NCBI RefSeq assembly: GCF_003574465.1
Contig: NZ_QOWC01000085.1
Location: 1-33,520 of the forward strand
Reading direction: 5' to 3'
DNA: 33,520 nt
Source of the DNA: Methylobacterium crusticola
GTDB taxonomy: Bacteria > Pseudomonadota > Alphaproteobacteria > Rhizobiales > Beijerinckiaceae
Part shown: piece after piece, positions 23,193 to 30,118 of the stretch
How the letters are laid out: each line of letters begins with the position of its first letter
Numbering within the stretch: position 1 is the stretch's first letter
The notes under the pieces: model-generated
What the model was told of the DNA's origin: nothing
Seen by the model: the letters and a program-made list of their open reading frames with translations, nothing else
Databases searched by the model: none
Position numbers and translations under genes: made by a program

Positions 23193-23630
23193 ATGGATCT
23201 TCTCAGGCTCGCTGCCCTCGACGCCGAGGATCTCGCGGTCATCTCGGCCCACCTGCAGGACGCGATCCTGCGGGTCGGGGACCTCACCTACCTGCCCGGG
23301 CAGCGCCGCTTCGCCCTGGTGGCCCGCCGCTTCGACTGGGCCACGCCCGACGGCGCCCCGCCCCGCCGGCGCCTGACCGGCCTGCACTTCGACCGGGTGC
23401 TGGCGGTGCGCTGCCGCAGCATCCCCCGCGACCGGCCCGACGACCCCCTCGAGCTCCTCGCGGTCACCTTCGAGCCCGGCGAGGCGCCCTCCGGCACCGC
23501 CACCCTGGTCTTCGCCGGCGGCGGCGCCATCCGGCTCGACCTCGAGTGCATCGAGGCCGCCATGAAGGACCTGGGCCCCGTCTGGCAGGCCGGGAGCCGG
23601 CCGGCGCACGTGCCCCTCGACGCCGCCTGA
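23193..23630 (+). CDS. DUF2948-family protein
   Basis: A 145-residue cytosolic protein of the DUF2948 family, found in alphaproteobacteria beside hisD. It begins LLRLAALDAEDLAVISAHLQ and continues DAILRVGDLTYLPGQRRFAL, with the core LTGLHFDRVLAVRCRSIPRD and the acidic GGAIRLDLECIEAAMKDLGP. Function is unknown; the gene order (normally murA-DUF2948-hisD) is its most informative trait. ATG 23193 is preferred because AAGGA lies 7 bases upstream; an in-frame GTG at 23178 would add five residues. A run of seven T follows the TGA directly (23631-23637), unusual in this base composition. hisD begins 47 bases after the stop, so the two are probably one transcript. Confidence 0.9.
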   Translation: MDLLRLAALDAEDLAVISAHLQDAILRVGDLTYLPGQRRFALVARRFDWATPDGAPPRRRLTGLHFDRVLAVRCRSIPRDRPDDPLELLAVTFEPGEAPSGTATLVFAGGGAIRLDLECIEAAMKDLGPVWQAGSRPAHVPLDAA

Positions 23631-23677
23631 TTTTTTTGGCAGTCGCGGCGCTCCACACGAACCCGCCCGGATCCACG

Positions 23678-24973
23678 ATGCTGCGCCTCGATTCCCGCCA
23701 TCCCGATTTCGGGCAGCACTTCGCCCGGCTGCTGGCGGTCAAGCGCGAGGTGGCCGAGGACGTCGACGAGACGGTGCGGGGCATCATCCGGGACGTCGCC
23801 GCCCGGGGCGACGCCGCGCTCCTCGACTACACCCGCCGCTTCGACGGGCTCGGGCCCGACGCCTCCGCGGCCGCCCTGCGGGTGAGCCCGGAGGAGATCG
23901 ACGCCGCCGTGGCGGCGTCCCCGCCCGAGCCCCTCGCCGCCCTCGCGCTCGCCAAGGCGCGCATCGAGGCCTACCACCGGGCCCAGGTGCCGGCCGACCA
24001 CCGGGAGACCGACGCGCTCGGGGTCACCCTGGGCTGGCGCTGGACCGCCCTCGAATCGGTCGGGCTCTACGTGCCGGGCGGGACCGCGAGCTACCCGTCG
24101 TCGGTGCTGATGAACGCCGTGCCCGCCAAGGTGGCGGGCGTGCCCCGCATCGCCATGGTGGCGCCGGCCCCGAACGGGGTCACGAACCCCCTGGTGCTCG
24201 CCGCCGCGCGGCTGGCGGGCGTCGACGAGGTCTTCCGGGTCGGCGGCGCGCAGGCCGTGGCGGCCCTCGCGTACGGCACCGCCACCATCGCGCCCGTGGC
24301 CAAGATCGTCGGGCCCGGCAACGCCTACGTGGCGGCGGCCAAGCGCCGGGTCTTCGGGCAGGTCGGCATCGACATGATCGCGGGCCCCTCCGAGGTGCTG
24401 ATCCTGGCCGACGGCTCGGCCAACCCCGACTGGGTGGCGGCCGACCTGCTCGCGCAGGCCGAGCACGACACGGCCGCCCAGGCCATCCTGATCACCGACA
24501 GCGACGCCCTCGCGGACGCGGTGGCGGCGGCGGTCGAGGGGCAGCTCGCGCTGCTGCCCCGGGCCGCGATCGCCGCCGCGAGCTGGCGCGACTACGGCGC
24601 GATCGTGCGGGTGGAGCGGCTCGCGGACGCCGTGCCGCTCGTCGACCGCCTCGCCCCCGAGCACCTGGAGATCGAGGCGGCGGAGGCCGAGGCCCTGGCG
24701 GCGCGGGTGCGCAATGCCGGCGCGATCTTCCTCGGCGCCCACACGCCCGAGGCGATCGGCGACTACGTGGGCGGCCCCAACCACGTCCTGCCCACCGCCC
24801 GCTCGGCCCGGTTCTCCTCCGGCCTCGGCGTGCTCGACTTCATGAAGCGCACCTCGCTCCTGTCCTGCACCCCGGAGGCCCTGCGGGCGCTCGGGCCCGC
24901 CGCCGTGGCGCTCGGGCGCGCCGAGGGCCTCGACGGGCACGCCCGCTCGGTGGCGATCCGGCTGAACCTCTGA
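23678..24973 (+). CDS. hisD: histidinol dehydrogenase
   Basis: A 431-residue zinc- and NAD-dependent enzyme that performs the last two steps of histidine synthesis (histidinol to histidinal to histidine). All key residues are present and keep the E. coli spacing: zinc ligands Gln260 and His263 in AQAEHDT, Asp362 in IGDYVGGPNH and His421 in LDGHARS; catalytic Glu328 and His329 in APEHLEIEA. Further signatures are LYVPGGTASYPSSVLMNAVP and KIVGPGNAYVAAAKR. ATG 23678 gives the normal start MLRLDSRHPDF; its ribosome site is weak, so coupling to the DUF2948 gene is likely. It lies about 10.8 kb from hisG, so the histidine genes here are split. UPF0262 and a phosphatase gene follow in the family's usual order. 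Confidence 0.96.
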   Translation: MLRLDSRHPDFGQHFARLLAVKREVAEDVDETVRGIIRDVAARGDAALLDYTRRFDGLGPDASAAALRVSPEEIDAAVAASPPEPLAALALAKARIEAYHRAQVPADHRETDALGVTLGWRWTALESVGLYVPGGTASYPSSVLMNAVPAKVAGVPRIAMVAPAPNGVTNPLVLAAARLAGVDEVFRVGGAQAVAALAYGTATIAPVAKIVGPGNAYVAAAKRRVFGQVGIDMIAGPSEVLILADGSANPDWVAADLLAQAEHDTAAQAILITDSDALADAVAAAVEGQLALLPRAAIAAASWRDYGAIVRVERLADAVPLVDRLAPEHLEIEAAEAEALAARVRNAGAIFLGAHTPEAIGDYVGGPNHVLPTARSARFSSGLGVLDFMKRTSLLSCTPEALRALGPAAVALGRAEGLDGHARSVAIRLNL

Positions 24974-25063
24974 AACGGCCCTCACGTCCCGCTTGCGCGC
25001 CTGCCCGCGCCGGCCTCTGTTACGCTCCGAGGCGCCGCGGCGCGTCCACCCGGGAGAAATCCG

Positions 25064-25552
25064 ATGCCGAGCGATGCTCCCGACCCGTGCAAGCGGCTGG
25101 CCACGGTGACCCTCGACGAGGAGTCGATCGGCCGCGGCAACCCCGACCAGGAGCACGAGCGCGCCATCGCGATCTACGACATCCTGGAGGCCAACCGCTT
25201 CGCGGTCGCCAACCACGACGGCGGGCCCTACGCCCTCACCCTGGGCCTCGTGGAGAACAAGCTCGCCTTCGGGATCGCCACCGCGGAGGGCCAGCCGGTG
25301 ATGACCCACCTCCTGTCGCTGACGCCGTTCCGGGGCGTGATCCGGGACTACGAGATGATCTGCGAGAGCTACTTCAAGGCCATCCGCACGGCCTCGCCGA
25401 GCCAGATCGAGGCGATCGACATGGGGCGGCGCGGCGTCCACAACGAGGCCTCCGAGCTGCTGCGCCAGCGCCTGGACGGCAAGGTGGAGGTCGACCACGA
25501 CACCGCCCGGCGCCTGTTCACCCTGATCTTCGCCCTGCACTGGAAAGGCTGA
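25064..25552 (+). CDS. UPF0262-family protein
   Basis: A 162-residue cytosolic protein of the alphaproteobacterial UPF0262 family. Diagnostic segments include RLATVTLDEESIGRGNPDQE, HERAIAIYDILEANRF, and LTPFRGVIRDYEMICESYF; it ends DHDTARRLFTLIFALHWKG, the typical close. Nothing is known of its biochemical function; its constant place between hisD and a low-Mr phosphatase suggests only a housekeeping role. ATG 25064 is supported by GGGAGA 6 bases upstream. It lies 90 bases after hisD and 39 bases before the phosphatase gene, so all three may be co-transcribed. Confidence 0.92.
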   Translation: MPSDAPDPCKRLATVTLDEESIGRGNPDQEHERAIAIYDILEANRFAVANHDGGPYALTLGLVENKLAFGIATAEGQPVMTHLLSLTPFRGVIRDYEMICESYFKAIRTASPSQIEAIDMGRRGVHNEASELLRQRLDGKVEVDHDTARRLFTLIFALHWKG

Positions 25553-25591
25553 CGTCCTGGCGGCCGCCGCGGCGGCAGGGGAGGGTGGCGG

Positions 25592-26074
25592 ATGGCTGAG
25601 CCCCGCGTGGCTGATCCCCCGGACGGCCCGGGAGGCAAGTCCGGCCGGCGGGTGCAGTCGGTGCTGTTCGTCTGCAACTACAACGCCGTGCGCTCGGCCT
25701 GCGCCGAGGCCCTGGCCCGGCACTACTTCGGCCGCTCGGTCTACGTGCAATCCGCCGGCGTGCGCTCGGGCGAGCCCACGGACCCGTTCATGGTCGCGGC
25801 CCTCGAGGAGGTCGGCATCGACGCCGCCCGCCACCGCCCCCGCACCCTGGACGAGCTGGAGGAGTGGGAGGGCCTGAACTTCGACCTGATCGTCTCGCTC
25901 TCGCCGGAGGCCCACCACGCCGCCCTGGAGCTCACCCGCACGGTCGCGGCGGACGTCGAGTACTGGCCGACCCCGGACCCGACCGCCGTGCAGGGCTCGC
26001 GCGACCAGCGCCTCGACGCCTACCGGGACGTGCGGGACGGGCTCGGGTTCCGGATCCGGCAGCGGCTGCGCTGA
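25592..26074 (+). CDS. low-molecular-weight phosphotyrosine phosphatase / arsenate reductase-like protein
   Basis: A 160-residue protein of the low-Mr phosphatase fold. The P-loop CX5R is CNYNAVR, with nucleophile Cys28 and the arginine at 34, followed by SACAEALARHYF. The expected general-acid aspartate lies in a late loop, YWPTPDPTAV. The P-loop tail is atypical in using NYNAV where classical phosphatases have xGNxC, a variant seen in the copies linked to UPF0262 genes in this class. Candidate activities are protein-tyrosine dephosphorylation or arsenate reduction; neither is settled by sequence. In related genomes infA usually comes next; here the gene converges on azlD instead, so the conserved run ends at this point. 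Confidence 0.88.
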   Translation: MAEPRVADPPDGPGGKSGRRVQSVLFVCNYNAVRSACAEALARHYFGRSVYVQSAGVRSGEPTDPFMVAALEEVGIDAARHRPRTLDELEEWEGLNFDLIVSLSPEAHHAALELTRTVAADVEYWPTPDPTAVQGSRDQRLDAYRDVRDGLGFRIRQRLR

Positions 26075-26090
26075 CGCGGCGCGCGCCGCG
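26075..26090. terminator. 16-bp perfect palindrome between convergent genes
   Basis: CGCGGCGCGCGCCGCG begins one base after the phosphatase stop and is fully self-complementary. It occupies most of a 40-bp gap between convergent stops, consistent with a hairpin that ends transcription from either side. There is no T-tract and practically no loop, so it is only a candidate. Confidence 0.4.
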
Positions 26091-26114
26091 GGGAGGGCCC
26101 GGCCGCCCGCCGCG

Positions 26115-26435
26115 TCAGAACCCCAGCGCCCGCCCGGCCGCCACGATCCCGAGCCCCGCCAGGATGGCGGCGAGCTCGAAGCGGGTCAGGGCCATGACGG
26201 CGGCCGCCGCCGCCAGGCCGGCGAGCCCCGGCAGGCCGGCGGAGAGGCCCGTCGGCAGGGCGGTCGCCACCACGATCGAGCCCGGCAGGGCCCGCAAGGC
26301 CCGCTCGACCCGCGGGGTCAGCCGCACCCGGCTCATCAGCATCACCCCGGAGGCGCGGCACAGGTAGGTGACGAGCGTCAGCGCCAGGATGGCGATCCAC
26401 GGGCCGGCCGGGCCCGCGAGCAGCCCCTCGATCAT
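26115..26435 (-). CDS. azlD: AzlD-family small subunit of branched-chain amino acid exporter
   Basis: A 106-residue membrane protein with about four hydrophobic segments, the normal size of AzlD (in E. coli the YgaH subunit of the valine exporter YgaZH). Signatures are WIAILALTLVTYLCRASGVM, followed by RVERALRALPGSIVVATALP. It partners AzlC in the inner membrane to export branched-chain or related amino acids. Its ATG (26435) overlaps the azlC stop by 4 bases (ATGA at 26435-26432), so the pair is translationally coupled. No Lrp/AsnC regulator is adjacent. The symbol is by family; the substrate is not proved. Confidence 0.88.
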   Translation of the reverse strand: MIEGLLAGPAGPWIAILALTLVTYLCRASGVMLMSRVRLTPRVERALRALPGSIVVATALPTGLSAGLPGLAGLAAAAAVMALTRFELAAILAGLGIVAAGRALGF

Positions 26436-27148
26436 CGGGCGGCCCCGTCGTCGACGAGGAGGCCCGTGACGAGCCCCGCCGCGGCGCCCGCCGCGATGAA
26501 GGCGTAGCCCGGCACCAGGTGCTGCACCACGAGCGCCACCGCGCCGGAGGCCAGCCACGGCAGCGCCGGCCGCACGCCGCGCCAGAGCGGCGCCAGCATG
26601 GCGGCGAAGAACACCGGCAGGATCATGTCGAGGGCGTAGGCCCGCGGCTGGGTCACGAGGGCGCCGGCGAGGTGGCCGGCCGCGGTCGCGGCCACCCAGA
26701 GCGGCCAGAGCCCGATGCCGGCGCCGAACAGCACGCCGAGGTCCCGGCCGCCCTCGGACCGGTGGCGCACGCCGATAAGCCAGCTCGCGTCGACGAGCAC
26801 GAACAGGGTCAGCGCCGTGCGCCAGAGCGGCGAGCCGCGCATCCAGGGCTGGATGGTGGCGCCCATCAGGATCATGCGGGCGTTGATCAGCGCCGTGACC
26901 GTCATGGCGGCGAGGAGCGCGCTCACGCTCCAGGGCCGGCCCCAGACCTCCAGGGTCACCATCTGGGCCGAGCCCGCGTAGATCAGCGCGCTCGCGCCCG
27001 CCGCCTCCCACAGGCTCAGGCCCCGCTGCGCCGCGGCGGCCCCGAACGCCGCCCCGAACACCGCGATGCTGGGCCAGAGCGGCAGGCTGAGCCGGACGCC
27101 GGCGAGGATTCCGGCGCGAGTGAAGGGCGCGGCGGAAGGATGCGACAT
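26432..27148 (-). CDS. azlC: AzlC-family large subunit of branched-chain amino acid exporter
   Basis: A 238-residue integral membrane protein with roughly six to eight helices. The AzlC family pattern is clear: PLWPSIAVFGAAFGAAAAQR, GASALIYAGSAQMVTLEVWG, TVTALINARMILMGATIQPW, and a central DASWLIGVRHR loop. With AzlD it forms a two-component exporter like E. coli YgaZH (valine and methionine efflux). The ATG at 27148 opens directly into family sequence (SHPSAAPFTRAGILAGVRLS). The upstream 72 bp to the end of the NlpC/P60 gene could hold a promoter; the three genes share a strand and may form one operon, without an evident functional link. Confidence 0.88.
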   Translation of the reverse strand: MSHPSAAPFTRAGILAGVRLSLPLWPSIAVFGAAFGAAAAQRGLSLWEAAGASALIYAGSAQMVTLEVWGRPWSVSALLAAMTVTALINARMILMGATIQPWMRGSPLWRTALTLFVLVDASWLIGVRHRSEGGRDLGVLFGAGIGLWPLWVAATAAGHLAGALVTQPRAYALDMILPVFFAAMLAPLWRGVRPALPWLASGAVALVVQHLVPGYAFIAAGAAAGLVTGLLVDDGAAR

Positions 27149-27220
27149 GAGCGGGCGGGAGATGGCAGGCCGGGGGATTCGGACGGGGAGCCGTCCCTGT
27201 GCCCGCCCTCCCGGCGGGCG

Positions 27221-28153
27221 TCAATCCGCCGTCGCTCCGCCGTCGCTCCGTCGTCGATCCGCGGGCGCGAGCCGCCGGACCGCCGTGACGGCCCCGTCGC
27301 CCGTGCCGGGGCCCGCCCGGCCCGCCCGGATGCGCGCCGCCGCATCCGCCAGGGGCTCGATGGCCACCGCCATGTGGTGGCCGTTGGCGTGGATCAGGCG
27401 GGTCTCGTCCAGCATCAGCCCGGTATGGCCGCGCCAGAACACGAGGTCGCCGCGGCGCAGGCCGGCGAGGTCGGGCGCGAGCGCCACCGCGGTGCCGAGC
27501 GCGCGCTCCTGCTGGTCGCTGTCGCGGGGCGCCGCGATGCCGGCCGCCGCCAGCGCGGCCTGGACGAGCCCCGAGCAGTCGAGGCCGAGGCTGCTGCGGC
27601 CGCCCCACAGGTAGGGCGTGCCGAGGAAGCGCTCGGCCGTCGCCGCGTAGTCGGGCACGCGGGTCGTCTGCGGGGCGAGGTGCCCGGACCAGACGAACCC
27701 GCCATCCGCCAGGCGCGCGTAGGGTCCCGCCTGCGCCTCGACCGTCACGAGCGCGCCGAAGCTCAGATGCGCGAGGGCGGGCCGCTTCAGGTCGGGGGCC
27801 GGGTAGACGAAGGTGCGCAGGGCCGCCACCCGGTGGGTCGGCTCCGGACCGGGCGCGCCCAGGGCGGCGGCCGGGAGGTAGCCGACGTAGGAATCGGCCG
27901 CGAGCTGGGCGTAGGCCCAGCCGTCCCGCTCCTCGTAGACCGTCACGGCCTCGCCCCGCAGGGCCTGCGTGTCGAGGGGGGCCGCCGGGTCGGGGGCGCG
28001 GTGGAGGGGCGCGACCGGCGCCGCGACCCTGCGCGGGCGGCCCGCGACGTAGCGGTCCGCCGCCACGAGGCCGCGCAGGCGCTCGTCGGCGAGGTCGGGC
28101 CGCGCCGGGATCAGGCGCGGATCGGGGCGGGAGGGGGCGTCGAGGTCCGTCAC
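27221..28153 (-). CDS. NlpC/P60-family (C40) peptidase with SH3-like domains
   Basis: A 310-residue protein. Residues ~1-185 contain two SH3-like repeats (first around RGEAVTVYEERDGWAYAQLA, second around LSFGALVTVEAQAGPYARLA), and residues ~190-290 an NlpC/P60 domain with nucleophile Cys193 in SLGLDCSGLVQAAL, His243 in RGHTGLMLDE and a third polar residue in HANGHHMAV. C40 peptidases cut D-gamma-Glu-meso-DAP bonds in peptidoglycan stems. No signal peptide is visible, as in many alphaproteobacterial members that may act on cytosolic muropeptides during recycling. The start is uncertain: GTG 28153 (VTDLDAPSRP) is preferred, with AAGAG about 9 bases upstream; a TTG at 28189 would add 12 residues. 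The C-terminal ~20 residues are Arg/Asp-rich. Confidence 0.88.
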   Translation of the reverse strand: MTDLDAPSRPDPRLIPARPDLADERLRGLVAADRYVAGRPRRVAAPVAPLHRAPDPAAPLDTQALRGEAVTVYEERDGWAYAQLAADSYVGYLPAAALGAPGPEPTHRVAALRTFVYPAPDLKRPALAHLSFGALVTVEAQAGPYARLADGGFVWSGHLAPQTTRVPDYAATAERFLGTPYLWGGRSSLGLDCSGLVQAALAAAGIAAPRDSDQQERALGTAVALAPDLAGLRRGDLVFWRGHTGLMLDETRLIHANGHHMAVAIEPLADAAARIRAGRAGPGTGDGAVTAVRRLAPADRRRSDGGATAD

Positions 28154-28381
28154 GGGCGCGACTCTTGCAACGCCGATCGGGCCGGACAAGGGCGGCGGCC
28201 GGGGGATTTCGGGGAGCGATGCGGGACCGGGCGGGGCCTGCGACAGTATGCCCGGGGCGGCCCGGTTCCCCGCTGGTCGCCGGGCCCGGGGCGAATTCGC
28301 GAACTCCCCCCGTGGCGTACGCCGCCGGCGCGGCGCGCCGCCCCCGCAACCAATCCAGCCGCGCCGGGTTGGGCATGTGCG

Positions 28382-28396
28382 TGTTGCACTGCAACA
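28382..28396. promoter_or_regulatory. 15-bp palindrome TGTTGCACTGCAACA, operator candidate
   Basis: Perfect inverted repeat with 7-base arms around a central C, 31 bp before the small gene at 28428, in an AT-richer patch. The TGC/GCA-rich form recalls sites described for PhaR, the polyhydroxyalkanoate regulator of alphaproteobacteria, but also fits other dimeric repressors. Binding partner is unknown. Confidence 0.5.
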
Positions 28397-28427
28397 ATCG
28401 GCGCTCCTGCGCTATGGTCCGTCCATC

Positions 28428-28775
28428 ATGATGAGCCGTCCCGTGAAGAAGCCGACCGACAAGCACCGCAACCTGCCGCCGATCCGGGTGCGCAAGGAGC
28501 CGCCCACCGTCACCGAGGCGGTGGCGGCGGCCCAGGACCTCGCGGACGACATCGAGCAGCAGGTCGAGATCGCCGCCGGGCTGATCGGGCTGCCACCCGA
28601 GGAGGTCCGCCCGCACGTGCTCCAGGCCGTGAGGCCGAAGGCCGAGCGCAACCCCGAGCGGATCATCAGCACCGGCAACGGCCTGCGCGGCCCGCGCACG
28701 GTGATCGTGGAGCGCCGGGTCGGGCGGCCGATGGTCGAGCGCCGCACCCGGCCCCCGCTCGACGGACGCCGCTGA
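28428..28775 (+). CDS. small basic hypothetical protein, 115 aa
   Basis: A 115-residue soluble protein I cannot assign. The N-terminal 25 residues are basic and polar (SRPVKKPTDKHRNLPPIRVR), the centre (~30-65) is an acidic amphipathic helix region (VTEAVAAAQDLADDIEQQVE, then IAAGLIGLPPEEVRPHVLQA), and the C-terminus is Arg-rich (VIVERRVGRPMVERRTRPPL). No signal peptide or membrane segment. Codon composition supports a real gene. Two adjacent ATGs (28428, 28431) could serve as start. An excellent palindrome lies 31 bp upstream, which suggests regulated expression. The alternation of basic ends and an acidic helix would fit a nucleic-acid- or granule-associated protein, but that is speculation. 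Confidence 0.7.
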   Translation: MMSRPVKKPTDKHRNLPPIRVRKEPPTVTEAVAAAQDLADDIEQQVEIAAGLIGLPPEEVRPHVLQAVRPKAERNPERIISTGNGLRGPRTVIVERRVGRPMVERRTRPPLDGRR

Positions 28776-29383
28776 GCCGCGACGCCGCCCCCGGGATTCG
28801 GGCCCGCTGAAGCCGCCGACGAGACTGTCCCGGGCGCCGGTGCCGTCGGGGGCGCGGTAGGGCAGCTCCTCGCGGCCTGCGGGTTGCCCCCGGGAGCCCA
28901 CGGTCGCGGATGCGCTGCGGCGTGCCGGCCTCGTCGCCCGGGTGCGCAAGTGCCCGCTCGAGCAAGTGCCCGCTCGAGCAGGTGCCCGCTCGAGCGGACG
29001 CAGCGGGTCGACAAGATGACCCCGGTAACCCTGGAGGCGGGCTTGCGGCCCCGCCTCGCCCCCGGGCGCTTGGCCCTGCGCCCGGGCCGCCGCGGCGGGA
29101 CCTCGGCTCAGGCGCGCCGCCGCCGCGTTCCGCGCCCGGCCGGTGCCGGCGGACGGCCGGGTCGCGGAGGGCGCCTTCGGGCGCGATGTCGGGACCCCCG
29201 ACGAGGGTGGGTTCCGGCGGCAGCTCACTCAACTTATGCTATTGATCTGGGCGACGGCGCGGGAGGATCATTGTCCCCCGTCCGTGGGCTCGGCGCGGTT
29301 CTGAGGACCGCGCTCTCGTGATATGACTGTGAACCGGGGTGCGTGAGTTTCCGGCGCCTGGGTGCCGTCAGTATGGTGTGCAC
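28776..29383. other. 608-bp region without a supported gene
   Basis: Long frames cross this region on both strands, but none has an ATG with a ribosome site or recognisable protein text; they are Arg/Pro/Gly-rich. What can be seen is a 3 x 16-bp tandem repeat (28947-28994), an AT-richer stretch near 29228-29250, and another (29316-29335, GTGATATGACTGTGAA) that may hold the ohrR promoter. A minus-strand frame starting at GTG/TTG around 29230 (SELPPEPTLVGGPDIAPEGA) is divergent to ohrR and could be a small gene, but I do not support it. Confidence 0.5.
28947..28994. repeat. 3 copies of a 16-bp repeat CAAGTGCCCGCTCGAG
   Basis: Copies at 28947-28962 and 28963-28978 are identical; the third (28979-28994) has one change (CAGGTG). 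Each contains the palindrome CTCGAG, extended to GCTCGAGC at the first two junctions and in the third copy. The spacing of CTCGAG every 16 bp would put binding sites about one and a half helical turns apart. It lies about 390 bp before ohrR. Confidence 0.9.
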
Positions 29384-29845
29384 ATGAACTCTCTCGAGCC
29401 CGTCCGAACGGGCGTGGACGCGCTACGCCTCGACAACCAGCTCTGCTACGCGCTCTACGCCGCCTCCCACCGCATGACGAAGTGCTATCGGCCGCTGCTG
29501 GAGCGACTGGGCCTCACCTATCCCCAGTACCTGGTGCTGATCGTGCTCTGGGAGACGGACGGCCTCACCGTCTCGGAGATCGGCCGGCGCCTGCGCCTCG
29601 ATTCCGGCACCCTGACCCCGGTGCTGAAGCGGCTCGAATCCGCCGGCTTCGTGCGCCGGACCCGCCGCCAGGTCGACGAGCGCGAGGTCGAGGTCAGCCT
29701 CACGGACGAGGGGCTCGCCCTCCAGGACGCGGCCGTGGAGGTGCGCCGGACCGTGGTGCACCACCTCCAGATGACCGAGGCCGAGATCGCCGAGCTCCGC
29801 ACGCGCCTCGACGACCTGATCGCCACCCTGGCCGGCGACGCGTGA
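29384..29845 (+). CDS. ohrR: organic hydroperoxide-sensing MarR-family regulator OhrR
   Basis: A 153-residue MarR-fold repressor with the OhrR signature: LRLDNQLCYALYAASHRMTK, where Cys21 matches the peroxide-sensing cysteine, followed by YRPLLERLGLTYPQYLVLIV, LWETDGLTVSEIGRRLRLDS, GTLTPVLKRLESAGF and the wing RQVDEREVEVSLT. Oxidation of the cysteine by organic peroxides releases DNA. A second cysteine (Cys34, in MTKCYRPLL) is present, but not at the C-terminal place used by two-Cys OhrR of Xanthomonas type, so it is probably a one-Cys sensor. ATG 29384 gives the normal family start. The usual neighbour ohr, encoding the thiol peroxidase, is missing on both sides within the window; a NUDIX gene comes next. 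Confidence 0.9.
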   Translation: MNSLEPVRTGVDALRLDNQLCYALYAASHRMTKCYRPLLERLGLTYPQYLVLIVLWETDGLTVSEIGRRLRLDSGTLTPVLKRLESAGFVRRTRRQVDEREVEVSLTDEGLALQDAAVEVRRTVVHHLQMTEAEIAELRTRLDDLIATLAGDA

Positions 29846-29852
29846 GGCGCCG

Positions 29853-29868
29853 GGGCCCGCGCGGGCCC
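29853..29868. terminator. 16-bp palindrome after ohrR
   Basis: GGGCCCGCGCGGGCCC, a perfect palindrome, starts 8 bases after the ohrR stop and is followed by a further GC-rich palindromic string (CCCGGGCCCGCGG). It could end ohrR transcription, but no T-tract follows. Confidence 0.35.
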
Positions 29869-30118
29869 GGCCCGGGCCCGCGGCCGCGCGATGGTTTGCC
29901 GGGCAACGATTCGTGCTTGAGCGGCGTCCCCGGACGTGGCTAAGACGGCCGGCGCGGGCGCCGGCATCCGCGCGGCCGCCTCGCCCCACGGCGGCCTCGA
30001 CCGGACCGGATCGCGCTCCGGACCTCTCCGCTCCCGTTCGACCGGGTCATGACCGCACCGTGATTCGCCTGTCCCTCCGCTCCGACGAACGTCGCTGCTC
30101 CCCGCACGTTGGGCGCGC

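Noticed and set aside
28947..28994. Could the 16-bp repeats be a CRISPR array?
   Set aside because: The copies are directly abutted with no spacers, and no cas genes are present.
26115..29228. A 1037-codon minus-strand frame that could be read as one large protein
   Set aside because: Only its last 106 codons (AzlD) are real. The rest overlaps azlC, the NlpC/P60 gene and the opposite-strand small gene in shifted frames, and an internal ATG coupled to the azlC stop explains AzlD.
28666..29232. Minus-strand frame divergent from ohrR (SELPPEPTLVGGPDIAPEGA...)
   Set aside because: The first 25 residues look protein-like, but the start would be TTG or GTG without a ribosome site, and the rest is Arg/Gly/Pro-rich and runs through a tandem repeat. 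It is also not similar to Ohr.
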